DNA from: Sediminicola sp963974715
GTDB taxonomy: Bacteria > Bacteroidota > Bacteroidia > Flavobacteriales > Flavobacteriaceae
Length of the DNA: 64,000 bases
NCBI GenBank assembly: GCA_963974715.1
Contig: CAXBDK010000014.1
Coordinates: 56,197 to 120,196 of the forward strand
Direction: 5' to 3'
Part shown: positions 8,788-15,811 of the stretch, piece by piece
How positions within the stretch are numbered: position 1 is the stretch's first letter
Layout: the number at the start of each line of letters is the position of its first letter
Position numbers and translations under genes: made by a program
The notes under the pieces: model-generated
Told to the model about the DNA's origin: nothing
The model's database searches: none
The model's input: only the letters and a program-made list of their open reading frames with translations

Positions 8788-9426
8788 TTATTTCAGAAGT
8801 TTTATATGGTTCCTGTAGAGCACTATCTCCCCCAATTTCTCCAGTTTTTTTAGGAGCCTTGAAACCACCACTCTGGAGGTATGCAGTTCATAGGCAATTT
8901 CTTGGTGGGTATTGTAAATGGAAAGGTCCTGGGTTACACGGGCCTTCTCCCTTAGATATTTAAGGAGCCTTTCGTCCATTTTTAGAAAAGCGATGCTGTC
9001 CACCGTCTGGAACATTTCATTTAATCTGGCATGATAGCTTTGGATGATGAAATTTCGCCAGCTGTGGTACCTGGACATCCATTCCTCCATTTTTTTTACG
9101 GGCACCATTATAAGTACCGAATCCGTTTCGGCTATGGCCCTGATTTCGCTTTTTGCCTGCCCCATACAACAACTGAGCGTCATGGCGCAGGTATCCCCGC
9201 GTTCCAAGAAATACAATAACAGCTCGTCCCCGTCACTATCTTCCCTTAGTATTTTTACCACACCCGATATCAAAAGGGGCATGGACCTGATATAATCGCC
9301 TATTTCCATCAGTTTCTGTCCCTCCGGAAATTCCTTTAGGGTGCCCACATTTTCGATTTCCAATATAAGGGCCTCTTCAAAAACCTTTCCGTAATTTTCC
9401 CGGAGCAGGGCGATCATATTGTCCAT
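8788..9426 (-). CDS. Crp/Fnr-family transcriptional regulator
   Basis: 212 residues. The cyclic-nucleotide-binding fold occupies about 10-130, the dimer helix about 115-150, and the winged helix-turn-helix about 150-212. The recognition helix reads TSRVVVSRLL; the Ser-Arg pair is that of FNR (which reads TGAT) rather than CRP, while the FNR Glu is replaced by Val. The four-Cys iron-sulphur cluster of FNR is absent; instead the core holds C80-x5-C86-C87 in the segment GDTCAMTLSCCMGQ, a candidate thiol, haem or nitric-oxide sensing site. It follows the TerB-like gene by 22 bp. Proposed controller of the FNR-like boxes before cbpA, pfkB, ompW and uspA1; the signal is unknown. Confidence 0.88.
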   Translation of the reverse strand: MDNMIALLRENYGKVFEEALILEIENVGTLKEFPEGQKLMEIGDYIRSMPLLISGVVKILREDSDGDELLLYFLERGDTCAMTLSCCMGQAKSEIRAIAETDSVLIMVPVKKMEEWMSRYHSWRNFIIQSYHARLNEMFQTVDSIAFLKMDERLLKYLREKARVTQDLSIYNTHQEIAYELHTSRVVVSRLLKKLEKLGEIVLYRNHIKLLK

Positions 9427-9448
9427 TTCGTTGAAGTTGGTTTTATTG

Positions 9449-9859
9449 TCAATTATTTTTTTGCAACAGTAGTTGCAGGTTGGCCAGTAACATCAATTCG
9501 GATTTATTTTTACCGGCAAAGGAAGAAGCTATTGAATGGGCCGTTTCCATTATAAGCGATTTGATCGTGTCATCGAATTTTTCACTGTGATCTCCATAGA
9601 ATTCCTTGAAGCTTTCAAAATGGGTCTCTGCATCGCCTTCGGCATCCATCAAGTAATCGAACACTATTTCAATTTGATAGGCGGCATCGGTACCGTAATC
9701 ATCCTCAGCTTCATCCAGATCAAGCCAATATTCCTTTACGGCTTCCTTTAATTTCTGTATTTCCACAGGTTTGACGACATTATCGGCCATGGCAACTGCA
9801 TAGAAAAGCTCCCCCAGTGCCTGGTAGAAACTGCTCGTCCATTTTTCTGAATACAACAT
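9449..9859 (-). CDS. TerB-like small acidic protein
   Basis: 136 residues from the ATG at 9859. The frame could be extended to 10096, but that stretch lies in the divergent promoter region upstream of uspA1 and past a good -7 element (9886-9893), so the shorter form is preferred. The protein is all-helical and acidic. Its segment ALGELFYAVAMADNVVKPVEIQ resembles the conserved opening of TerB-like domains (tellurite-resistance/stress family), and an acidic helical middle (DLDEAEDDYG) follows. It is the first gene of a minus-strand operon with the Crp/Fnr regulator 22 bp downstream, so it may modulate or report to that regulator. No enzymatic role can be assigned. Confidence 0.7.
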   Translation of the reverse strand: MLYSEKWTSSFYQALGELFYAVAMADNVVKPVEIQKLKEAVKEYWLDLDEAEDDYGTDAAYQIEIVFDYLMDAEGDAETHFESFKEFYGDHSEKFDDTIKSLIMETAHSIASSFAGKNKSELMLLANLQLLLQKNN

Positions 9860-9885
9860 CTTGTTATTTTTAGGATTATATATGT

Positions 9886-9893
9886 CAAAGATA
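9886..9893 (-). promoter_or_regulatory. TATCTTTG -7 element of the TerB-like/crp operon
   Basis: Minus-strand TATCTTTG (plus CAAAGATA) lies 26 bases before the ATG at 9859. The position 29.5 bp upstream shows no FNR-like repeat, so the regulator operon appears not to be controlled in the same way as its proposed targets. Confidence 0.45.
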
Positions 9894-9989
9894 CCATTCT
9901 TCCGTATTTTTTTCAGGGAAATCGTTAGGCCAAAACTTCCCGTGGCTTTTGAATATATTGCCAAAGTGGGGTATGCTAGAAAAGCGGAC

Positions 9990-10032
9990 TGACAATTGTC
10001 ATAAACCAGCATGTATGGAAACCTTAATTTTA
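9990..10032 (+). promoter_or_regulatory. FNR-like operator and promoter of uspA1
   Basis: The perfect 12-bp palindrome TGAC-AATT-GTCA (9990-10001, centre 9995.5) is followed by TAATTTTA at 10025-10032, one base off TAnnTTTG. The centre-to-element distance is again 29.5 bp. The half-site is TGAC instead of TGAT, a variant tolerated by related regulators. The predicted start point near 10039 gives a short leader before the ATG at 10053. A TATTTTTG at 10043-10050 is too close to that ATG to be the -7 element. Confidence 0.6.
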
Positions 10033-10052
10033 AGGAAACCAATATTTTTGCC

Positions 10053-10898
10053 ATGAAATCAGTTTTGATACCTACCGATTTTTCTTCCAACGCCATGAAC
10101 GCGATACATTATGCCGTACAGTATCTCAAATACGAGCGTTGCGATATCCTATTTATGCACGCATATGGCGATGAGGTGTACGCAAAGGGGCCACATTTGG
10201 ACAGGGAACAGTTTGACGATTATAAGCAAAAGGTGGCAACCGATGTGGAAACTTCCTTAACATCCCTCTTGGCACAGTTACGGGAAACCTCTCCCAATCC
10301 CCGACATCGTTATAAACAGTTCGCTGTTTTTGGTTCCCTGATCGATTCGGTAAGTGACCTGGTAAAGGAAAAAGATATGGACCTGGTCATCATGGGCACT
10401 AAGGGACATACGGGCGACAGGAACATAACCTTTGGTTCCCAGACCCTTCAGGTATTGAAATATGTCCAAAGCCCCGTTCTGGCGATTCCGGAAAACGCAG
10501 CTTATGTCAAACCAAAAAAAATCCTTTTCCCCACGGATTATATGGTCCCCTACAAGCGAAGGGAACTAAAAATGCTGCACGACCTCTGTATTTGTTACAG
10601 AACGGAAATACATTTTTTATATCTTTCCAATTTTGACAAGCTGAGCCGAAGACAGGAAGATAACAAATTGTTCTTGGAAGGTTCCCTGCCGGACCTGGAC
10701 CTCGTTTTCGAGAGGGCGTACGGAGCGGATAGGGCAAAGACCATACAACAGCGTCTGTCCCTTCAAGATGTGCAGATGTTGGTGATGGTAAATTCCCGAC
10801 ATTCCGTTCTGGAAAGTATTTTGTACCATTCCACCATAGATCAGCTGGGATTGGACCTACATGTTCCTTTTTTGGTCATGCAGAACATTCCGAGATAA
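10053..10898 (+). CDS. Universal stress protein, tandem Usp domains (first copy)
   Basis: 281 residues from the ATG at 10053, where MKSVLIPTDFSSNAMNA matches the Usp N terminus; the in-frame ATG at 10011 is upstream of the promoter and rejected. Two Usp folds lie in tandem (about 1-145 and 150-280). The first carries the ATP-binding signature G-x2-G-x9-G-S at Gly115, Gly118 and Gly128-Ser129; the second has lost it. Such proteins accompany growth arrest and oxygen limitation in many bacteria. It is transcribed divergently from the TerB-like/crp operon and has its own FNR-like box. The next gene is a paralogue 76 bp downstream. Confidence 0.88.
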   Translation: MKSVLIPTDFSSNAMNAIHYAVQYLKYERCDILFMHAYGDEVYAKGPHLDREQFDDYKQKVATDVETSLTSLLAQLRETSPNPRHRYKQFAVFGSLIDSVSDLVKEKDMDLVIMGTKGHTGDRNITFGSQTLQVLKYVQSPVLAIPENAAYVKPKKILFPTDYMVPYKRRELKMLHDLCICYRTEIHFLYLSNFDKLSRRQEDNKLFLEGSLPDLDLVFERAYGADRAKTIQQRLSLQDVQMLVMVNSRHSVLESILYHSTIDQLGLDLHVPFLVMQNIPR

Positions 10899-10974
10899 CG
10901 GTTATGGAACGGCTTTGAAATATCGAACCGATTTTATAAATTTTAATGGCCAACCTTCCCAAAATTAAAAGATC

Positions 10975-11814
10975 ATGAAAAAAATTCTGGTGCCCATCGA
11001 TTTTTCGGAGAACGCCATAAACGCATTGGAACATGCACTGCAACTCTTCGCAACGGAAGAAACTATATTTTACCTTGTTAATACCTATACCCCGGCCGTA
11101 TATCAATCCGAATACTTGGTCTTTAGTCCCGGACAGATAGGTCTGGGAGATATTTATAGGGAAAATTCCGAAAGGAATTTGATGGATTTAAAGGGTAGGA
11201 TGGTGGAGAAATTCAAGAACCCCTTACATACCTTTGTGCCGCACCCCGCATTTAACATACTTGTCCAAGAGGTTATTGAAACGGTTGAAGTGGAAAAGAT
11301 ACAGCTTGTGATCATGGGCACCCAGGGGGCTACAGGGGCCAAGGAAATCTTATTGGGAACCAATGCCGTGCACATCATCAAAAAGTGCCCCTGTCCAGTT
11401 TTGGTGATCCCTACAGAAATGGCCTATAAACATCCCAAAAATATATTGTTCCCCACCGATTATGAGGTAGCATACCTCAAATTCAACTTGGCCCCACTTC
11501 TCCAGATCGCCCGTATTTTCCATTCCCATATTTCCATACTGCACATTACCGGGACCGAAGGACTTACCGAGGAACAATCGCGGAATAAATCCGATTTGGA
11601 ATCTTTGCTGAACACTATCGAACATAGTTTTCATGATGTGGCCGATCAGGAACTGCTTACTGCCATCTATCTTTTTCAGGAAGAACATGACAGTGACCTA
11701 CTGGTGATGATACAGAACAAACACACTTTTTTTGAGCGGCTTTTTATGGAACCCGTCATCAAAAAATTGGGTTTCCATCTCACGGTACCATTTTTGGTAT
11801 TGCCTCCAGAATAG
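10975..11814 (+). CDS. Universal stress protein, tandem Usp domains (second copy)
   Basis: 279 residues, paralogous to the preceding gene with the same layout: Usp domain 1 (about 1-145) containing the ATP signature at Gly115, Gly118 and Gly128-Thr129, and a degenerate second domain (about 150-278) without it. Starts MKKILVPIDFSENAINA. The 76-bp gap after uspA1 holds no FNR-like box, so the gene is probably read through from the uspA1 promoter. The tandem copies point to a local duplication, and both retain a complete first site. Function: nucleotide-dependent stress protein; partner unknown. Confidence 0.87.
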   Translation: MKKILVPIDFSENAINALEHALQLFATEETIFYLVNTYTPAVYQSEYLVFSPGQIGLGDIYRENSERNLMDLKGRMVEKFKNPLHTFVPHPAFNILVQEVIETVEVEKIQLVIMGTQGATGAKEILLGTNAVHIIKKCPCPVLVIPTEMAYKHPKNILFPTDYEVAYLKFNLAPLLQIARIFHSHISILHITGTEGLTEEQSRNKSDLESLLNTIEHSFHDVADQELLTAIYLFQEEHDSDLLVMIQNKHTFFERLFMEPVIKKLGFHLTVPFLVLPPE

Positions 11815-12154
11815 AAGGATATCGGGGAATCCCATGTCAAAAACTTCAGATCGGGCTTACCGGCATATGGTGGGAAAACCATAAAAACCTTTCTATGCAG
11901 GTCCGTCCGTAAATCGCGGGACTCTCAGGGAAGGCTGGGAACATCCTAAATCTCACGTAATGGGCCAAATCGGCTACCAACACTTTTAAACATTCCAAAA
12001 TTAAAGTTTTTTAAACGTGCACAAATCTCACAAAAAACATTTGGCGCTGCTCACATAATGCCCTATGTTTACGACTGGAAATTTTAAAAAACCTCATTTC
12101 CTTTTGCTATAAAGGAAAAAATATGGGGTAGATTATAGTAATAAAGGAGTTTTA
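11815..12154. other. 340-bp gap between the stress block and the mannonate operon
   Basis: No open frame looks coding here. A short hairpin TTCCTTT/AAAGGAA lies about 40 bp before the next gene, and an unusually clear Shine-Dalgarno stretch (AAAGGAG, ending 7 bases before the ATG at 12155) is present, which is rare in this phylum. A possible -7 element TATGTTTA (12064-12071) is seen. No FNR-like box at the expected distance. Confidence 0.35.
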
Positions 12155-12970
12155 ATGGATAATTTATTTGATGTTACCCATAAGGTGGTTGTCGTGACGG
12201 GTGCCGGTGGGGTACTGGCCGCGGCCATATCCGAACGTTTGGCCGCCTCAGGGGCCACGATGGCATTGTTGACGAGAAAGCCCGAAGAAATCAAACCCTT
12301 GGTGGAGGGAATAGTGTCCACAGGTGGAAAGGCCAAGGCCTTTAAAACGGATATTTTATCCAAGGATTCCCTGATGGAGGTACGTAGGGAAGTTTTACAA
12401 TGGGCCGGGAAGGTAGACGTGCTCTTGAACATCGCAGGTGGAAACCTTCCGGGTGCGACCATCAAGGAAGACCAACGGATCTTTGATATTTCCATGGAGG
12501 ACTTTGACAGGGTGATGCGGTTGAACCTCAATGGAACAATATTGCCATCATTGGTATTTGGCGAACTGATGGCAGATCAAAAACAAGGGAACATCATCAA
12601 TTATTCCTCCATGGCGGCCGACAGGGTATTGACCCGTGTCGCAGGCTATTCCGCTTCCAAGGCGGCCATGGAAAACTTTACGAAATGGATGGCGGTGGAT
12701 ATGGCGATCAAATTTGGTGGGGCCATCAGGGTGAATGCCATAGCGCCCGGTTTTTTTGTGGGGAACCAGAACCGATCTTTGCTTATGAACGAGGACGGTT
12801 CCTATACCGACCGGGGAACGAAGATAATAAACAACACGCCCATGGGGCGTTTTGGAAATGCTGAGGAACTAAATGGGACGGTCCAATTTTTGTGCAGTGA
12901 TGCGTCCAAGTTCATTACAGGGGCCGTAATCCCTGTTGATGGAGGATTTAATGCCTATAGTGGGGTATGA
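12155..12970 (+). CDS. SDR oxidoreductase, probable D-mannonate (fructuronate) oxidoreductase
   Basis: 271 residues, a classical short-chain dehydrogenase: NAD(P)-binding TGAGGVLA at 15-22, NIAGG at 92-96, catalytic Ser151/Ser152 with Tyr165 and Lys169 (YSASK), and the C-terminal PVDGGFNAY. The 4-bp ATGA overlap with uxuA ties it to mannonate metabolism: it should interconvert D-fructuronate and D-mannonate. The E. coli enzyme for this step, UxuB, belongs to the unrelated long-chain mannitol dehydrogenase family, so this would be a non-homologous replacement as seen in other Bacteroidota. Substrate assignment rests on context. Confidence 0.8.
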   Translation: MDNLFDVTHKVVVVTGAGGVLAAAISERLAASGATMALLTRKPEEIKPLVEGIVSTGGKAKAFKTDILSKDSLMEVRREVLQWAGKVDVLLNIAGGNLPGATIKEDQRIFDISMEDFDRVMRLNLNGTILPSLVFGELMADQKQGNIINYSSMAADRVLTRVAGYSASKAAMENFTKWMAVDMAIKFGGAIRVNAIAPGFFVGNQNRSLLMNEDGSYTDRGTKIINNTPMGRFGNAEELNGTVQFLCSDASKFITGAVIPVDGGFNAYSGV

Positions 12971-14163
12971 GTGCAGATCAAATAACCATGGAACCGACCT
13001 GGAGATGGTATGGCCCGAACGATCCAGTGTCCCTTGATGATATAAAACAGGCGGGCGCCACAGGTATAGTGACCGCCCTCCACCATATCCCCAACGGGGA
13101 TGTATGGCCCATACAGGAAATCGAGAAAAGGAAGCGCAGCATTGAGGACAAAGGGCTTGTTTGGTCGGTGGTGGAGTCGGTCCCCGTGCACGAAGGGATA
13201 AAGACCCGTAGCGGACATTTTAAAAGGTATATAGACAATTACAGACAAAGCATGGCCAACTTGGCCAGCTGTGGCATACAAACGATATGTTACAATTTTA
13301 TGCCCGTGCTGGACTGGACACGTACTTCCTTGGACCATAAGATGCCCGATGGTTCCTTGGCCCTGCGTTTCGATGCCTTGGCCTTTGCGGCCTTCGAACT
13401 GCATATCCTAAAAAGGCCAGGGGCGTTGGGAGCGTACGCGGATGAAATACAACAGCGCGCCTTATCCTATTATGAATCGCTGGACGAGGAAGGAAAACTA
13501 AAGCTCACCAACAATATAATTGCCGGGCTGCCCGGTGCGGAAGAAGGGTATTCACTGGAACGGTTCCAGCAGGCGCTGGACACCTATCAACATATTGGGC
13601 AGAAGGAACTGAGGGAAAATTTGATTTCCTTTTTAAGGGAAATCATTCCCTTGGCCGAGGAAAAACAATTGCGAATGTGCATCCATCCAGATGACCCTCC
13701 TTATGGCATACTTGGACTGCCCAGGGTGGTGGGCAGCATGGAAGACCTGGACCATTTGTTCACCGCGGTTCCCTCCCTGAGCAACGGGCTCACTTTCTGT
13801 ACAGGCTCCCTGGGGGTGCGGGCGGACAACGACCTCTTAAAAATGTTCGATAGCTTTGCCGAACGCATCCATTTCCTGCACTTGAGAAGTACACAACGGG
13901 ACGAACTGGGAAATTTTTACGAAGCCAATCACTTGGAAGGGGATGTGGACATGTACGGGGTGGTCAAAAAAGTGGTGCTGGAACAACGGCGAAGATCGGC
14001 CCAAGGAAGAGCCGATAGTTCCATACCCATGCGACCGGACCACGGACACCAAATGTTGGACGATCTGGTCAAAAAATGCAATCCAGGCTACTCTGCGATC
14101 GGTAGATTGAGGGGACTGGCAGAATTACGCGGACTTGAAATGGGAATCAGTAAATCAACCTAG
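12967..14163 (+). CDS. uxuA: D-mannonate dehydratase
   Basis: 398 residues, typical UxuA length. It dehydrates D-mannonate to 2-keto-3-deoxygluconate in hexuronate catabolism, using a metal ion in a xylose-isomerase-like TIM barrel. Diagnostic segments: TWRWYGPNDPVSL near the N terminus, VTALHHIPNGDVW, VVESVPVHEGIK, YNFMPVLDWTRT, MCIHPDDPP (metal-binding His/Asp), FCTGSLG and MRPDHGHQ near the C terminus. It overlaps the SDR gene by 4 bp (ATGA), implying coupled translation. The next enzymes of the pathway, a KDG kinase and aldolase, are not in this window. Confidence 0.95.
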   Translation: MSADQITMEPTWRWYGPNDPVSLDDIKQAGATGIVTALHHIPNGDVWPIQEIEKRKRSIEDKGLVWSVVESVPVHEGIKTRSGHFKRYIDNYRQSMANLASCGIQTICYNFMPVLDWTRTSLDHKMPDGSLALRFDALAFAAFELHILKRPGALGAYADEIQQRALSYYESLDEEGKLKLTNNIIAGLPGAEEGYSLERFQQALDTYQHIGQKELRENLISFLREIIPLAEEKQLRMCIHPDDPPYGILGLPRVVGSMEDLDHLFTAVPSLSNGLTFCTGSLGVRADNDLLKMFDSFAERIHFLHLRSTQRDELGNFYEANHLEGDVDMYGVVKKVVLEQRRRSAQGRADSSIPMRPDHGHQMLDDLVKKCNPGYSAIGRLRGLAELRGLEMGISKST

Positions 14164-14356
14164 GGAAGGAACGGCACAGAAAGGCAGTTATTCTTTTAGG
14201 GGAATAGGTAAAAGGTTTTAGCTTTTGAAAATAAGGAGTTGAAGGGTACTGCTTTCATGCTTACAGAATTTGGATCAAACGTTGGTGGTCGATGGATGTA
14301 GGTCTGTTCCCTTTTTAAGGAGTGTTTCGAAATTAACTTTAAATAAATCATCAGTA

Positions 14357-15667
14357 ATGCAAAAAAATTCTTCCCCGGTCATTGTCTCTAAAAAGGTAAT
14401 GTTGCCATTTATTCTCATCACCTCGCTTTTTGCCCTTTGGGGGTTTGCCAATGCCGTTACCGATCCGATGGTGCAGGCATTTAAAAAGGTACTCGAACTG
14501 TCAAACTCCCAGGCAGCTTGGGTACAAATGGCATTTTATGGCGGTTATTTCTGTATGGCTTTGCCCGCTGCCCTTTTTGTCAGGAAATACTCCTATAAAG
14601 TAGGGGTACTGATCGGGTTGGGGTTATATGCGGCTGGGGCGCTATTGTTCTATCCTGCGGCAATTACGGAACAGTTTTGGTTTTTTTGCCTTGGACTGTA
14701 CGTGCTAACGTTCGGATTGGCCTTTTTGGAAACGACCGCAAATCCTTATATTCTGGCAATGGGATCTCCGGAAACGGCCACACAGCGTCTAAATTTGGCA
14801 CAGGCATTTAACCCGGTAGGTTTGATAGCCGGCCTCTTGGTAGCACAGCATTTTGTCCTGAAAAAACTGCAATCCGATGATGTGGCCGATTTTACGGCAC
14901 TATCGGAGGCAAAAAAAATACTTATAAGGACCTCGGACCTAATGGTAATCCGTGATCCGTACGTAGTATTGGGATTGGTGGTACTTGGCGTACTGGTGTT
15001 GATCGCAGTGAGTAAAATGCCCCAGGCAAAAGGGGATGGGGTCATCCCAAGTGTAGTGGACACCTTTGCTTCCCTTGGAAAAAATACAAAATACGTGATG
15101 GGGGTCCTTGCACAAGTGCTGTACGTGGGTGCCCAAATAATGTGCTGGACCTATATTTACCAATATGCGGAAGGAAAGGGGATCGACAGTGACGATGCGG
15201 CCAACTACCAATTTATAGCCTTTGTACTTTTTTTGGTGGGCAGGGCCATCGGTACATATCTATTAAGGACCATTAGTTCGGGAAAGCTTCTTATGTATTT
15301 TTCCATTTTGGCCGTCGTTTTTTGTTTGGGTACCATATTCCTTGACGGTGTCATCGGAATGTACAGTCTGGTAGGGGTTTCTTTTTGCATGTCCCTTATG
15401 TTCCCCACCATTTACGGTATTGCCCTAGAGGGACTGCAGGAAGAGGAATCCAAGATTGGAGCTGCGGGATTGGTCATGGCCATCGTGGGGGGCGCCCTAA
15501 TGCCTGTCCTACAGGGAACCATCATAGATGTTGGGGGCGTAGATGTGAACGATACCCTGATTATGGGCGTTTCGGAGGTGAACTTCTCCTTTGTACTGCC
15601 ATTGGCCTGTTTTCTCTTTATTGCGTGGTACGGGCGGAAAGTCCATAAAAAATATAGGGTCTCCTAA
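14357..15667 (+). CDS. MFS sugar transporter, FucP (sugar:H+ symporter) family
   Basis: 436 residues from the ATG at 14357; an in-frame extension to 14270 lacks sense and would precede the leader. Twelve hydrophobic segments are visible. FucP-family marks include LFALWGFANAVTDPMV in helix 1 and LETTANPYILAMG with the following RLNLAQAFNPVG in mid-protein. Known family substrates are L-fucose, glucose, galactose and N-acetylglucosamine; placed directly after the SDR and uxuA genes it most likely imports a hexuronate or mannonate. It lies 193 bp after uxuA, so an internal promoter is possible. Confidence 0.87.
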   Translation: MQKNSSPVIVSKKVMLPFILITSLFALWGFANAVTDPMVQAFKKVLELSNSQAAWVQMAFYGGYFCMALPAALFVRKYSYKVGVLIGLGLYAAGALLFYPAAITEQFWFFCLGLYVLTFGLAFLETTANPYILAMGSPETATQRLNLAQAFNPVGLIAGLLVAQHFVLKKLQSDDVADFTALSEAKKILIRTSDLMVIRDPYVVLGLVVLGVLVLIAVSKMPQAKGDGVIPSVVDTFASLGKNTKYVMGVLAQVLYVGAQIMCWTYIYQYAEGKGIDSDDAANYQFIAFVLFLVGRAIGTYLLRTISSGKLLMYFSILAVVFCLGTIFLDGVIGMYSLVGVSFCMSLMFPTIYGIALEGLQEEESKIGAAGLVMAIVGGALMPVLQGTIIDVGGVDVNDTLIMGVSEVNFSFVLPLACFLFIAWYGRKVHKKYRVS

Positions 15668-15738
15668 GGTGTATGGGCAGCTACGATCTATATATTTAGG
15701 TGCCCTAATGCCTGATAACATATGACCTAATTTGGCAG

Positions 15739-15776
15739 AAAAAAACCGGACGGACTGTAACGTTTGGTTTTTTTTA
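15739..15776 (+). terminator. Possible terminator after the transporter gene
   Basis: AAAAAACC..ACG pairs with CGT..GGTTTTTT across a short loop with a two-base mismatch, ending in a T run. The same stretch contains ACTGTAAC (15754-15761), which is also found before the ECF sigma gene at 20562; the site could instead be an ECF-type -35 element for the DUF5916 gene. Confidence 0.4.
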
Positions 15777-15811
15777 TTGTCTTTTCCCAAACGCATCCAT
15801 AAAACCGGCCG

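Noticed and set aside
10043..10050. TATTTTTG as -7 element of uspA1
   Set aside because: It ends two bases before the start codon; the predicted start point would lie inside the gene. TAATTTTA at 10025 fits better.
9860..10096. N-terminal extension of the TerB-like frame by 79 codons
   Set aside because: It runs through the divergent promoter region, past a good -7 element at 9886-9893 and into the start of uspA1.
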